Part shown: piece after piece, positions 44,159-52,164 of the stretch | How positions within the stretch are numbered: position 1 is the first letter of the stretch | Layout of the letters: every line of letters begins with the position of its first letter | Program-made: the position numbers and the translations under genes | Notes under the pieces: model-generated | Told to the model about the DNA's origin: nothing | What the model saw: the letters and a program-made list of their open reading frames with translations, nothing else | The model's database searches: none | Source of the DNA: Clostridiaceae bacterium | GTDB lineage: Bacteria; Bacillota; Clostridia; DSM-8532 | DNA: 52,164 bases | Assembly: GCA_012521105.1 (NCBI GenBank) | Contig: JAAYNA010000028.1 | Span: 1 to 52,164, forward strand | Direction of reading: 5' to 3'

Positions 44159-44193
44159 GGGGGGATCAAATCCTGGATGTTTTGTATCCCCCC
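44159..44193 (+). terminator. GC-rich hairpin between the DivIVA paralogue and fcl
   Basis: An 8-bp stem (GGGGGGAT at 44159-44166 with ATCCCCCC at 44186-44193) encloses a 19-nt loop. A short T-run follows at 44204-44208. It lies between convergent genes and probably ends the plus-strand operon. Confidence 0.5.
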
Positions 44194-44200
44194 CCGAAAG

Positions 44201-45133
44201 CTATTTTTGCAGCATCTTTACATAATATTCGTACTCTCTTCGCAATCCTTCCCTTATATCTATTTTTGGTTTCCAGCCTGTTGCTGAAATTCTGGAATTA
44301 TCCAAAACTCTTCGTGGAGTTCCGTCAGGTTTTGTAGTATCAAAAACAATTTCCCCCTTAAAACCTACAACATCCCGAATAGCCTCAGCAAGCTCCCGTA
44401 TGCTGATTTCCTTTCCCGAACCAATATTCACAGGCTCGCTGCCATTATAGTTCTGCATCAGATAGACACATGCTTCGGCTAAGTCATCCACATATAAAAA
44501 TTCGCGTAAAGGTTTGCCGGTACCCCACAATTCAACAAATGGAAGGTTTTCGGTTTTTGCTTTGTGGAATTTTATTATCATGGCTGGGATTACATGGGAG
44601 TTGTAAGCATCAAACCTGTCATTGATACCGTACAGGTTGGCGGGCATAACCGAAATATAACGGGTACCGTATTGTTTGTTAAAAGACTGGCACATTTTTA
44701 TCCCTGATATTTTGGCTAAAGCGTATGCTTCATTGGTGGGTTCCAATGGACCTGTCAGCAGATATTCCTCTTTAATGGGTTGAGGACACAATTTCGGGTA
44801 AATACATGAACTCCCAAGAAACATTAGCTTCTTTACATTATTGAGAAAAGCACTGCGAATCACATTGCATTCAATCAGCATATTTTCCATTATGAAATCG
44901 GCAGGATAAGTATCATTTGCATGAATTCCCCCTACTTTTGCAGCAGCCAGAAACACATATTCGGGTTTTTCTTCTTTAAAAAACTTTTCGCATTCTGCCT
45001 GGTTTGTCAGGTCCAGTTCCTGATGTGTCCTTTTGATAATATTTTCATATTGGTTTTGTTGAAGGCATCTGACGAAGGCAGAACCAACCATTCCGGTATG
45101 TCCTGCCACATATATCCTGCTGTTTTTTTCCAT
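44201..45133 (-). CDS. fcl: GDP-L-fucose synthase
   Basis: A 310-residue extended SDR converting GDP-4-keto-6-deoxymannose to GDP-L-fucose by 3,5-epimerisation and NADPH reduction. Diagnostic stretches are [54 protein letters not shown] and the YxxxK pair in [10 protein letters not shown]. The length is typical. The ATG at 45133 has 8-nt spacing from AAGGAG; the in-frame ATG two codons earlier is too close. It lies 12 nt after gmd, and the two form a GDP-fucose operon convergent with the glycosyltransferase cluster. Confidence 0.95.
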   Translation of the reverse strand: MEKNSRIYVAGHTGMVGSAFVRCLQQNQYENIIKRTHQELDLTNQAECEKFFKEEKPEYVFLAAAKVGGIHANDTYPADFIMENMLIECNVIRSAFLNNVKKLMFLGSSCIYPKLCPQPIKEEYLLTGPLEPTNEAYALAKISGIKMCQSFNKQYGTRYISVMPANLYGINDRFDAYNSHVIPAMIIKFHKAKTENLPFVELWGTGKPLREFLYVDDLAEACVYLMQNYNGSEPVNIGSGKEISIRELAEAIRDVVGFKGEIVFDTTKPDGTPRRVLDNSRISATGWKPKIDIREGLRREYEYYVKMLQK

Positions 45134-45145
45134 GAACATCTCTCC

Positions 45146-46174
45146 TTAATTCAAATTTACTCCGGCGGCATGAAGATCACTTTTTACCATCAGGGCAACC
45201 AGTTCTTCAAAGGACACTCTGGGTTTCCATCCTAGTTTGTTTTTAGCCTTTGTCGGATCACCCAGCAGTAAATCCACTTCGGCCGGTCTGAAAAACTCGC
45301 TGCTGACCTTAACCAGTTCCCTGCCGGTGTCCTTATCCACACCTTTTTCATTTAAACCTTCTCCTGTCCAGAGCAGATTGATGCCCACATTCCGGAAGGC
45401 CAATTCACAGAACTCTCTTACCGTATGCGTTTCTCCTGTTGCAACTACATAGTCATCGGGTTTATCCTGTTGGAGTATCAGCCACATGGCTTCAACATAA
45501 TCTCCGGCATATCCCCAATCTCTTTTTGCATCCAGATTACCTAGGTATAAGCAATCTAATTTTCCATTCAATATGTCAGCAATTCCGGTTGTGATTTTCC
45601 TGGTAACAAAGTTTTTCCCTCTTCTGGGGGACTCGTGATTAAATAGTATTCCATTACAGGCAAATAAATTGTAGGACTCCCGATAGTTTACTGTTATCCA
45701 GTATGCATACAGCTTGCTAACCGCATAGGGACTTCTCGGGTAAAAGGGAGTGTTTTCATTCTGCGGTATTTCCCTTACTTTTCCGAACAGTTCACTGGAG
45801 GAAGCCTGGTAAAATTTAACATCCGGGTTCACTTCCCGGATGCTATCTAATAACATGACAGTGCCGATAGCATTTACATCTGCTGTAAATTTCGGTATTT
45901 CAAAAGAAACTTTCACATGGCTTTGTGCTGCCAGATTATACACCTCGTTAGGTTTAATTTTGTACAGCAATCTGCTCAGGCTGTTCGCATCGGTCATATC
46001 GCCATAATGCAAAGTCACCTTTTTCGGTTCATCGATCAGGTGGCGAATTCTTTCTGTATTATCAGTACTGTTTCTTCTAATAAGCCCATGTACTTCGTAT
46101 CCTTTTTCCAGTAAAAATTCAGCCAGATAAGAACCATCCTGTCCGGTGATTCCTGTGATTAACGCTTTGCTCAT
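45146..46174 (-). CDS. gmd: GDP-mannose 4,6-dehydratase
   Basis: A 342-residue extended SDR that makes GDP-4-keto-6-deoxymannose. It opens with [23 protein letters not shown], the Gmd signature. [16 protein letters not shown] and [12 protein letters not shown] contain the catalytic Thr/Ser-Glu and Tyr-Lys residues, and [15 protein letters not shown] follows. The ATG at 46174 has 8-nt spacing from GGAGG; an ATG two codons earlier is also possible. The product feeds Fcl, encoded downstream, and might also be the keto sugar acted on by the E1 pair. Confidence 0.95.
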   Translation of the reverse strand: MSKALITGITGQDGSYLAEFLLEKGYEVHGLIRRNSTDNTERIRHLIDEPKKVTLHYGDMTDANSLSRLLYKIKPNEVYNLAAQSHVKVSFEIPKFTADVNAIGTVMLLDSIREVNPDVKFYQASSSELFGKVREIPQNENTPFYPRSPYAVSKLYAYWITVNYRESYNLFACNGILFNHESPRRGKNFVTRKITTGIADILNGKLDCLYLGNLDAKRDWGYAGDYVEAMWLILQQDKPDDYVVATGETHTVREFCELAFRNVGINLLWTGEGLNEKGVDKDTGRELVKVSSEFFRPAEVDLLLGDPTKAKNKLGWKPRVSFEELVALMVKSDLHAAGVNLN

Positions 46175-46304
46175 TCGCATACCCTCCTGTTGTGTTGTGA
46201 TTCTTTTGTTTTGGCTTTCATTCCATTTCTAAGAAATACTTTGCTGTAAATCCGAGCAATGAGGAATGTTAAATCTGGTCTTGATACATTAATATGCAAA
46301 CTGA

Positions 46305-46328
46305 TTATGTAATGTTACATTTACATAA
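46305..46328. promoter_or_regulatory. Palindrome, possible operator
   Basis: TTATGTAA (46305-46312) and TTACATAA (46321-46328) flank TGTTACAT, which itself pairs partly with the arms. It lies between divergent gmd and the BclA-like gene. A dimeric repressor site is possible; no regulator is identified. Confidence 0.35.
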
Positions 46329-46453
46329 TTCTAAAGGCGTTAAATAAATCGTTGATACGTTGAAAGTTGATGAATAATTAAGCAACATTCCATTAGACAA
46401 AGAATATGATGATCATAGGAAAACAGTGCGTGAACAAATAAGTAAAGCCAACA

Positions 46454-46480
46454 ACTTCAAACTTTACCGGCCATACATTA
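46454..46480 (+). promoter_or_regulatory. Sigma-K-like promoter of the BclA-like gene
   Basis: AC at 46454-46455, 16 nt, then CATACATTA at 46472-46480 fits the sigma-K pattern (AC, CATANNNTA). The -10 also matches sigma-E (CATACANT), but no good sigma-E -35 is seen. It is 42 nt before the start codon. Mother-cell expression is inferred. Confidence 0.5.
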
Positions 46481-46522
46481 CAGCAAGGTGTAATATCAGG
46501 AAAGAAAGGATGTGACCAGATA

Positions 46523-48388
46523 ATGCCGACAGTATCGGTTAGTATCCCCGATACAACCTTTGTATCTTCTTCACAGCCTACACAAAATTTTTCATTTTAT
46601 CCGCTGATGTATGTGGGTAATGACCCGACTTTTTTGGATTGTATCGGTCTTATGAAAATTGAGCTTCCAACTCTGCCTGTTACGAGTGTGGATAGTGCAG
46701 TGCTGCAATTAGCAGTAATTGTTAAAACCGGTGCAGAACCAAGTACTATCGTTGTAAACAGAGTAACAAGCCCTTTCGATGCAAGTACCGTAACTTATAA
46801 TACTCTTCCGCCTTTCGTAGCAACCTCTTCTCAAATCAGTATCGACACATCAGATCTATATACGATTGTGGAAATTGATATTACAACGTTAGTGAATCAA
46901 TGGCTTAGCGGAACGGTTGACAATAATGGAATTGCATTGACTAACCCTGATGGGTCAACATTAGTTCAGTTTGGTACGAATAATATTTTATACGAACCAT
47001 ATTTTCCGAAATTGGTGATTACCTATTCGGATACTCCGATTCCTGCAGACAATTCATATGCGTATATCTATAACACCAGCAACCAGACCATCCTGGTAAA
47101 TGGTGCCGTTCCTTTTACCAGCAATGGTGCTCTGAATGGAATAAGTCACGATATAAACACAGATTCTGTTATTATTGAATCGGCGGGTATTTATGCAGTA
47201 TGGTATACAGTTACCGGACTTGAGGCCGGTCAATTTACACTGTTTAGAAACGAAACCCCTGTTCCCGGCAGCACATATGGAACCAGAGCAGATAACAATA
47301 GTATAGCTGGTTTTGTAATCATCAATGCTGCTGCAGGCGACCAGATAACACTTCGAAATTATGAAAGTGCGGATTCTGTTAATCTTGATAATACAGCAGG
47401 AGGGGCTCAAACTAACGTTAGTGCATCCATCATGCTTGTTAAAATTGGTGCTCCAATAACCCCTGAACCGGAACTGGAGGCTGTAAATAATGCACAGGAT
47501 ATCACTCAAATGCGTGAAGCCATTACCGATCCAGCCCTTGGCCTGAATCTTGATGTCTTTAACACGCTGAGCATAACAGCCCAGAATATAGTACTGGGAA
47601 ATTTACTGTTAAATCGACCTGATCTGGGATATATAACAGTGGCCAACCTGCAGGAAGCACTTGACAATGCTGTAAACGAAGTGGTGGATCCTGAAAATAT
47701 TCGTGTAAAAGCAGGAAGCGTGGGTGGTAACGGAAGCATTGCACATCCCTTCGGAAGCATTACCGATGGTATAAGTGCGGTTGTCCCTGGTGGAACAGTT
47801 CATATTGCAGCCGGCACATATGAAGTAGTAACGCAGATTAACGTGAATAAAGCCGGAATAACGCTGCTTGGAGAGCCGGGTGCAGAGATTGTTCTTAAGG
47901 CAAGCATTATTGCAATGCTGATTACAGGCAGTGATGCAACAGTTCAGGGATTAACCATAACCAGCGACATACCTTACGCCAGAGAGTTCATTCAAATAGG
48001 TGCGCCTAATGTAAAACTTATTGCAAATACCTTTTACGGGCCTGAACAGCCACCTCCAATGTCAGATTGGGTTGTGAATCGGGCTGTTGTATCCCAGGTG
48101 AATACGCAAAACGTTCTCTTGCAGAATAATACCTTTTACAGTCTGAGGACAGGAATGTATATCAACCCAGATACAACGGGTGCTATAAATAACAATTTAG
48201 TTTATAACACAAAAGGCGGATTTTTGGTGGACCGTGCTTTGACCACATTTACAGCAAACTCCTGGGGAACACCTCCCAATGAATTCGATATTGTCTTTTT
48301 GCAAGGAACTACAATGGGGCCTCCATATGATAATCTTGCGCAATTATCTTCAGACAATAATAATGCAACCATCTCGGACCAGAGATAA
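46523..48388 (+). CDS. Putative spore-surface protein: DNRLRE-like, BclA C-terminal-like and beta-helix domains
   Basis: A 621-residue protein without signal peptide, as usual for mother-cell-made spore proteins. Residues 1-170 resemble a DNRLRE domain (SAVLQLAVIV, VTYNTLP, TTLVNQWLSG, GIALTNPDGS). Residues about 174-310 resemble the TNF-like C-terminal domain of exosporium BclA (YAYIYNTSNQTILVNGAVPF, ESAGIYAVWYTVTG, SASIMLVKIG). A helical linker follows to about 395, then a beta-helix (GNGSIAHPFGSITDGI, GGTVHIAAGTYEV) to the end. It is rich in Thr, Ser and Asn, offering many O-glycosylation sites, and poor in Lys. It lies opposite gmd and fcl, so it is a candidate acceptor. The acceptor role is inference. 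Confidence 0.75.
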   Translation: MPTVSVSIPDTTFVSSSQPTQNFSFYPLMYVGNDPTFLDCIGLMKIELPTLPVTSVDSAVLQLAVIVKTGAEPSTIVVNRVTSPFDASTVTYNTLPPFVATSSQISIDTSDLYTIVEIDITTLVNQWLSGTVDNNGIALTNPDGSTLVQFGTNNILYEPYFPKLVITYSDTPIPADNSYAYIYNTSNQTILVNGAVPFTSNGALNGISHDINTDSVIIESAGIYAVWYTVTGLEAGQFTLFRNETPVPGSTYGTRADNNSIAGFVIINAAAGDQITLRNYESADSVNLDNTAGGAQTNVSASIMLVKIGAPITPEPELEAVNNAQDITQMREAITDPALGLNLDVFNTLSITAQNIVLGNLLLNRPDLGYITVANLQEALDNAVNEVVDPENIRVKAGSVGGNGSIAHPFGSITDGISAVVPGGTVHIAAGTYEVVTQINVNKAGITLLGEPGAEIVLKASIIAMLITGSDATVQGLTITSDIPYAREFIQIGAPNVKLIANTFYGPEQPPPMSDWVVNRAVVSQVNTQNVLLQNNTFYSLRTGMYINPDTTGAINNNLVYNTKGGFLVDRALTTFTANSWGTPPNEFDIVFLQGTTMGPPYDNLAQLSSDNNNATISDQR

Positions 48389-48397
48389 CCGGATACA

Positions 48398-48419
48398 GGT
48401 TGCCCTAATTGGGGCAACC
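48398..48419 (+). terminator. Hairpin after the BclA-like gene
   Basis: An 8-bp stem (GGTTGCCC with GGGCAACC) and a 6-nt loop begin 9 nt after the stop codon. No strong U-run follows, so termination may be partial. Confidence 0.6.
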
Positions 48420-48464
48420 CATAACATTTATTATTAATATAAAAAATGGAAAAAGAAAATTTCC

Positions 48465-48494
48465 TTGCCTGATACAGGAAGATTAAGATATAAT
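48465..48494 (+). promoter_or_regulatory. Promoter of the tandem-ACT gene
   Basis: TTGCCT (48465-48470) and TATAAT (48489-48494) are 18 nt apart, about 37 nt before the start codon. Perfect -10, two mismatches in the -35. Confidence 0.55.
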
Positions 48495-48530
48495 CTATAT
48501 AAGTAATAGTGTTGTTCAGAGGTGGGTAGC

Positions 48531-48962
48531 ATGCTTATAAAGCAAATTTCAATATTTATTGAGAATAAACATGGAAGGCTGGCGAAGGTTACAGATATTC
48601 TTGGCGATAATAGTATTGACATAAGAGCACTGTCATTAGCAGATACAACCGATTTTGGCGTATTGCGGCTTATTGTTAACTACCCCGATAAAGCAAGACA
48701 GATTCTTACCGACAACGGTTTTACAGTCAGCATAAATGACGTTATAGCCATAGAAGTTGAGGATAAACCGGGAGGTTTGGCAAAAACTCTTACCATACTT
48801 GAAAAAAAAGGTATCGGCATTGAATATATGTACGCATTTGTAAATTCAAAACCTAATACTGCAATGGTTATTTTCAGGGTTGAAGAACCTGAAAAGGCTC
48901 TTGAAATATTGAAAAGCGAAGATGTTCATATTAAATCACCGGATGAAGTGTATAGGGTATAA
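48531..48962 (+). CDS. Tandem ACT domain protein
   Basis: A 143-residue protein made of two ACT domains: residues 1-65 (KQISIFIENKHGRLAKVTDIL) and 68-140 (VIAIEVEDKPGGLAKTLTILEKKG). Each has the Gly-Arg/Gly-Leu-Ala turn where amino acids bind. Stand-alone proteins of this type often accompany phenylacetate-CoA ligase genes and are thought to sense amino acids; no such gene is adjacent. The ATG at 48531 follows GAGGTGG. It has its own promoter. Confidence 0.9.
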   Translation: MLIKQISIFIENKHGRLAKVTDILGDNSIDIRALSLADTTDFGVLRLIVNYPDKARQILTDNGFTVSINDVIAIEVEDKPGGLAKTLTILEKKGIGIEYMYAFVNSKPNTAMVIFRVEEPEKALEILKSEDVHIKSPDEVYRV

Positions 48963-49070
48963 TAAATTTTGATTGCTTATCATACATAATAATATATAGC
49001 GTCCTTTCCAGAGGGCATGGTATTCTATACAACTTCTCTTCATTGTATGAATTATTTAAGGGGTGATCTT

Positions 49071-49259
49071 ATGGATAGAAAATTATATCTCTCGGACACA
49101 AATAAAATTATTGGTGGTGTTTGCGGGGGAATAGGTGAGTATTTAGGTATTGATCCCACCGTAGTACGCCTTGTTTGGGCATTGCTATCCCTCCTTTCTG
49201 CTTTCATAGGAGGAACACTGCTGTACCTGTTAGCCATGTTTATAATACCAAGAAGATAG
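49071..49259 (+). CDS. PspC domain small membrane protein
   Basis: A 62-residue protein that is a single PspC domain: KLYLSDTNKIIGGVCGGIGEYLGIDPTVVRLVW, then a membrane helix and a terminal FIIPRR. PspC proteins take part in envelope stress sensing or toxin-antitoxin roles in enteric bacteria; small clostridial versions are uncharacterised. The ATG follows AAGGGGTG, and an in-frame upstream ATG lacks a ribosome site. Confidence 0.9.
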   Translation: MDRKLYLSDTNKIIGGVCGGIGEYLGIDPTVVRLVWALLSLLSAFIGGTLLYLLAMFIIPRR

Positions 49260-49310
49260 AAGAGTCTGTAAAAATTCTTCCTGTGTTTCATAAAAATTAA
49301 ATGGAGTAAT

Positions 49311-49343
49311 AAAAAACCTTCCTTTTTTATTTCAAGGAAGGTT
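49311..49343 (-). terminator. Terminator of prfC
   Basis: A 10-bp stem (49315-49324 with 49334-49343) with a 9-nt loop is followed on the minus strand by TTTTTT. It lies 27 nt after the prfC stop codon and could also block read-through from the PspC gene. Confidence 0.85.
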
Positions 49344-49370
49344 ATATTAAGTATGCAAAATTGCGTTTTG

Positions 49371-50969
49371 TTACATTGATACATCCGATAATTCAATACC
49401 TTTGTTTCTTTCCTTTGCCCAGTCAATAGACCACTGGTTTTCAAAAATAAGCACAAATCGTTCATCCCTGTCTTCTGCAAGGATTGTTGACGAAGTTAGG
49501 TTCAAATCACGGGGATCTATGCCTGTGTTATTGATCCAGCGTGCAAATTTATGGGGCAGCATTGTAATTTTCAAATCTACATTATATTCATTCAAAAGCC
49601 TGTGTTCAAGAACTTCAAACTGAAGTACTCCTACAGCTCCAACGATGAACTCTTCCACGCCAATATCAAGCTGTTTGAAAACCTGGATGGTACCCTCTTC
49701 GGCAAGCTGTTTTATCCCTTTTAGAAATTGTTTTCTTTTCATTGTGTCCCTGGGCGAAACCCTTGCAAAGTGCTCTGAAGGGAAAAGAGGTATCCCTGCA
49801 AACAAAGAAGCAGGCTTAGCTGTGCTTAATGTATCGCCAATCTTAAAGATTCCGGGATCATAAAGCCCAACAATATCCCCCGGCCATGCTTCCTCAACAA
49901 TTTCACGTTCCTGAGCCATTATTTGCTGTGGCTGTGCAAGCCGGATCTTTTTATTACTGTTTGAGAGATAGACCTCCATTCCTTTTGAAAATTTACCCGA
50001 GCAAATTCTCAGGAATGCAATTCTGTCCCTGTGATTAGGGTTCATATTAGCTTGAATTTTAAATATGAACCCATAAAAGTCTTCCATGTCAGGTTCAATT
50101 ATTGCATCTGTGAAAACACGTCCTCCTGGTGCAGGTGCCATGCTCAGGAATTCTTCCAGGAATGGAGATACACCAAAATTAGTCATGGCACTGCCAAAGA
50201 ATATTGGCGTAAGCTTGCCTTCCAATACTTCTTTCAGGCTGAAATCATCTCCTGCGACATTTAGCAGCTCTATATCTTCCACCAGATTCGAATAGTATGG
50301 TTCTCCAAGCAAGTCACGGAAAACCGGATCATCAACAGAACCAACAGTTGATTCCACTACTGACTGACCGTGATTTCCACCTGTGAATAATTCAATTTGC
50401 TTCAGTTTCCTATTATAAACACCTTTAAAGTCGCCATCAATACCAATTGGCCAGTTCATTGGATAAGAGCGAATACCTAATACGTCTTCTATTTCCTGCA
50501 TTAAATCAAATGGATTTTTAATTGCCCGATCCAGTTTATTTATAAATGTAAATATAGGTATCCCGCGCATTTTACAAACATGAAACAATTTAATTGTTTG
50601 AGCTTCAACTCCCTTTGCACCGTCGATAAGCATAACTGCACTATCGGCAGCAACCAATGTCCTGTAGGTATCTTCACTGAAGTCCTGATGTCCGGGGGTA
50701 TCCAGAATATTTATACAATGATTGTTATACTCAAACTGCATAACGCTTGATGTTACTGATATACCGCGCTGTTTCTCAATTTCCATCCAATCGGATAGTG
50801 CGTGTTTTTTAGCCTTCCGTGCTTTTACAGAACCTGCCATATTAATGGCGCCACCATACAATAGAAGTTTTTCGGTCATTGTTGTTTTACCGGCATCGGG
50901 GTGGGATATTATTGCAAAAGTTCTGCGCCTTAGTACCTGTTGCTGAATTTCCTTTTTTAAGTCTGCCAT
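49371..50969 (-). CDS. prfC: Peptide chain release factor 3
   Basis: A 532-residue translational GTPase that removes RF1/RF2 from the ribosome after termination. G1 reads ISHPDAGKTT, the switch-II motif DTPGHQDF and G4 FINKLDRA; RGISVTSSVMQF is the switch-I region. The C-terminal RF3 domain ends with NQWSIDWAKERN. The full length is typical. The gene follows the hemerythrin gene by 23 nt and may be co-transcribed with it, although a functional link is not obvious. Confidence 0.96.
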   Translation of the reverse strand: MADLKKEIQQQVLRRRTFAIISHPDAGKTTMTEKLLLYGGAINMAGSVKARKAKKHALSDWMEIEKQRGISVTSSVMQFEYNNHCINILDTPGHQDFSEDTYRTLVAADSAVMLIDGAKGVEAQTIKLFHVCKMRGIPIFTFINKLDRAIKNPFDLMQEIEDVLGIRSYPMNWPIGIDGDFKGVYNRKLKQIELFTGGNHGQSVVESTVGSVDDPVFRDLLGEPYYSNLVEDIELLNVAGDDFSLKEVLEGKLTPIFFGSAMTNFGVSPFLEEFLSMAPAPGGRVFTDAIIEPDMEDFYGFIFKIQANMNPNHRDRIAFLRICSGKFSKGMEVYLSNSNKKIRLAQPQQIMAQEREIVEEAWPGDIVGLYDPGIFKIGDTLSTAKPASLFAGIPLFPSEHFARVSPRDTMKRKQFLKGIKQLAEEGTIQVFKQLDIGVEEFIVGAVGVLQFEVLEHRLLNEYNVDLKITMLPHKFARWINNTGIDPRDLNLTSSTILAEDRDERFVLIFENQWSIDWAKERNKGIELSDVSM

Positions 50970-50992
50970 CCGATGTTGTACTTCCTTTCCAA

Positions 50993-51403
50993 TTAGTCTG
51001 TGTATCTTTTCAGATAGTCTACATATTTCATATCAGAATTGAGAATATGGCTGAAGAGCCATCTTGCTAAAAAGTCTAATGCTTCGGATATTACGCTGAT
51101 TTGCTGACTGTCAATATCCTGCATTGCAAGTTTGTCTATTCTCTTAACAAAGTACAGGTGCTCCATACGATGTTCTTCCAAATCGGGATAACCGCTATCC
51201 CGCATTCTTTTCTCTTCATAGTTAAAATGATAATCTGTATAGTCTTTCAGCTCATTAATGGTTTCCAGTATGTAGTCATAATAGTCTAGAGAATCTCCGG
51301 CATAAAGCATATCTTCGAGTTTGGCACCTATCTCTATCAATTTTTTATGTTGTTCGTCAATTCTCTCAATACCGGTCTTGTAGTTTTCACTCCATTTAAA
51401 CAT
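50993..51403 (-). CDS. Bacteriohemerythrin
   Basis: A 136-residue four-helix non-haem di-iron protein that binds oxygen. All seven expected ligands are present: His19 in DEQHKK, His59 and Glu63 in HFNYEE, His78 and His82 in EEHRMEH, His119 and Asp124 in HILNSD. Stand-alone proteins of this family are thought to carry or sense oxygen in anaerobes and microaerophiles. The start follows a GGGGG site with suitable spacing. Its place upstream of prfC suggests one transcript. Confidence 0.94.
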   Translation of the reverse strand: MFKWSENYKTGIERIDEQHKKLIEIGAKLEDMLYAGDSLDYYDYILETINELKDYTDYHFNYEEKRMRDSGYPDLEEHRMEHLYFVKRIDKLAMQDIDSQQISVISEALDFLARWLFSHILNSDMKYVDYLKRYTD

Positions 51404-51608
51404 TTTCCTACCCCCTTCAGGTCATTTGGCAAATTATTACATAGTTCAATAATAAACCATTATGTGGAGAGGATTAAGTAAAAATTTAGGGTTTATACCT
51501 TTACATGTTACAGACAAAATATTGCTTAGTCAAGATACTGATTTAATAATAATTTGGAAATGTTGTGGTAATGTTAATATGTTATTTCAATTTATAATAA
51601 AGATATGC

Positions 51609-51614
51609 TATAAT
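51609..51614 (+). promoter_or_regulatory. Possible -10 element of proA
   Basis: TATAAT lies 43 nt before the proA start codon. Only a weak -35 (TTCAAT near 51586) is seen. Confidence 0.35.
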
Positions 51615-51657
51615 TGCTGTAATTTAAGTATTTGAGTATATTCCTGGAGGGGTTATT

Positions 51658-52164
51658 ATGGATATGATTCAAAGTGCGATAAAGGCAAAGAAGGTATCAG
51701 TTGCTTTGGCATCAACTACAACAGAACAGAAAAACACCGCTTTGAAATTAATAGCCGATTACCTTAAAAACAACAAAGAAGATATAATCCGGGCAAATGA
51801 GGAAGATATACAAAGGAGTATAAAAGAGAATTTGCCCGAGGTTCTTCTTAAACGCTTAAAGTTCGACAGTAAAAAAATACAAGATGGGATAGATGGCATT
51901 AACAGTCTTATCAATCTTCCCGATCCTGTTGGGCAAAAGCTTATGGCAACACAGCTGGACGAAGGTCTGAACCTGTATAAAATAAGTTGTCCGATTGGAG
52001 TAATAGGTATAATCTTCGAATCCAGACCCGATGCTCTTGTTCAAATTTCCACCCTGTGCCTTAAAAGTGGGAACTCTGTATTGTTAAAAGGCGGAAGAGA
52101 AGCTATTCAAACCAACAGAATATTAACCGAGCTTATTAAAAAGGCTACAAGTGAGGCTGGTATT
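51658..52164 (+). CDS. proA: Gamma-glutamyl phosphate reductase (3' partial)
   Basis: The first 169 residues of ProA, which reduces gamma-glutamyl phosphate to glutamate semialdehyde in proline synthesis. The N-terminal NADPH-binding aldehyde dehydrogenase-like fold is clear: NKEDIIRANEEDI, LYKISCPIGVIGIIFESRPD and LCLKSGNSVLLKGGREA. The frame is open to the window end, so the catalytic cysteine lies outside. The ATG follows GGAGGGG. proB is not adjacent upstream. Confidence 0.94.
   Translation, partial: MDMIQSAIKAKKVSVALASTTTEQKNTALKLIADYLKNNKEDIIRANEEDIQRSIKENLPEVLLKRLKFDSKKIQDGIDGINSLINLPDPVGQKLMATQLDEGLNLYKISCPIGVIGIIFESRPDALVQISTLCLKSGNSVLLKGGREAIQTNRILTELIKKATSEAGI

Larger units (their letters stand above)
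46175..46522. other. Divergent intergenic region between gmd and the BclA-like gene
   Basis: About 348 nt, AT-rich. It holds a palindrome near its middle and a sigma-K-like promoter close to the BclA-like gene. I find no sigma-K match on the gmd side and no small gene I can support. Confidence 0.6.

Noticed and set aside
47054..47509. A 151-codon open frame antisense to the BclA-like gene
   Set aside because: Its translation is Cys/Ile/Ser-rich with no domain and it has no ribosome site; it is a shadow of the sense codon usage.
1..52164. CRISPR arrays, insertion sequences, tRNA and rRNA genes
   Set aside because: I saw no regularly spaced direct repeats, transposase-like protein, tRNA-like cloverleaf or rRNA sequence, although a tool-based scan was not possible.

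Overview
The window looks like the chromosome of a low-GC, endospore-forming, plant-polysaccharide-degrading clostridium. The pointers are a SpoIID-type protein, the ylmE-sepF-ylmG-divIVA division cluster, a LexA/YneA-type SOS pair with Bacillus-style GAAC-N4-GTTC boxes, YesM/YesN two-component systems with Lpl-type oligosaccharide transporters, and a GH53 galactanase. The species cannot be fixed from the sequence alone.

Layout. 1-1829: end of a YesN-type regulator plus its YesM-type kinase, closed by a two-way terminator. 2019-6724: PBP5-type carboxypeptidase, an AraC regulator, and a divergent sugar isomerase/oxidoreductase pair. 6815-10037: SpoIID-like protein, lspA, rluD-family gene. 10043-15420 (minus): xpt plus a four-gene BMP-type nucleoside ABC transporter as one purine salvage unit. 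15778-18986: nadA, a TPR protein and a PLP lyase (ynbB). 19070-22404: HlyD-like protein, ylmE, sepF, ylmG and divIVA, followed by about 390 nt of non-coding, foldable sequence. 22798-24201: DUF503 gene, lexA and a divergent LysM gene sharing three SOS boxes. 24312-33937: YesM/YesN pair, Lpl-type importer and a surface GH53 galactanase whose last module is broken by a frameshift and a nonsense codon.

34190-48388 is the most unusual part. One plus-strand run encodes a GDP-mannose pyrophosphorylase, four paralogous GT23/O-fucosyltransferase-like proteins, an orphan E1 alpha/beta ThDP enzyme without E2 or E3, an NAD-dependent epimerase-like protein, a degenerate aminoglycoside-phosphotransferase-fold protein and a second DivIVA. 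GDP-L-fucose synthase and GDP-mannose 4,6-dehydratase face it on the minus strand. Divergent from these is a 621-residue protein without a signal peptide that joins a DNRLRE-like domain, a BclA C-terminal-like domain and a beta-helix. Sigma-K-like promoter matches precede both manC and this last gene. My reading, which is inference, is a sporulation-stage system that makes GDP-fucose (and perhaps a branched sugar) and decorates a spore-surface protein or glycan, possibly positioned by the dedicated DivIVA.

48531-52164 is ordinary: tandem-ACT protein, PspC protein, prfC, bacteriohemerythrin and the start of proA.
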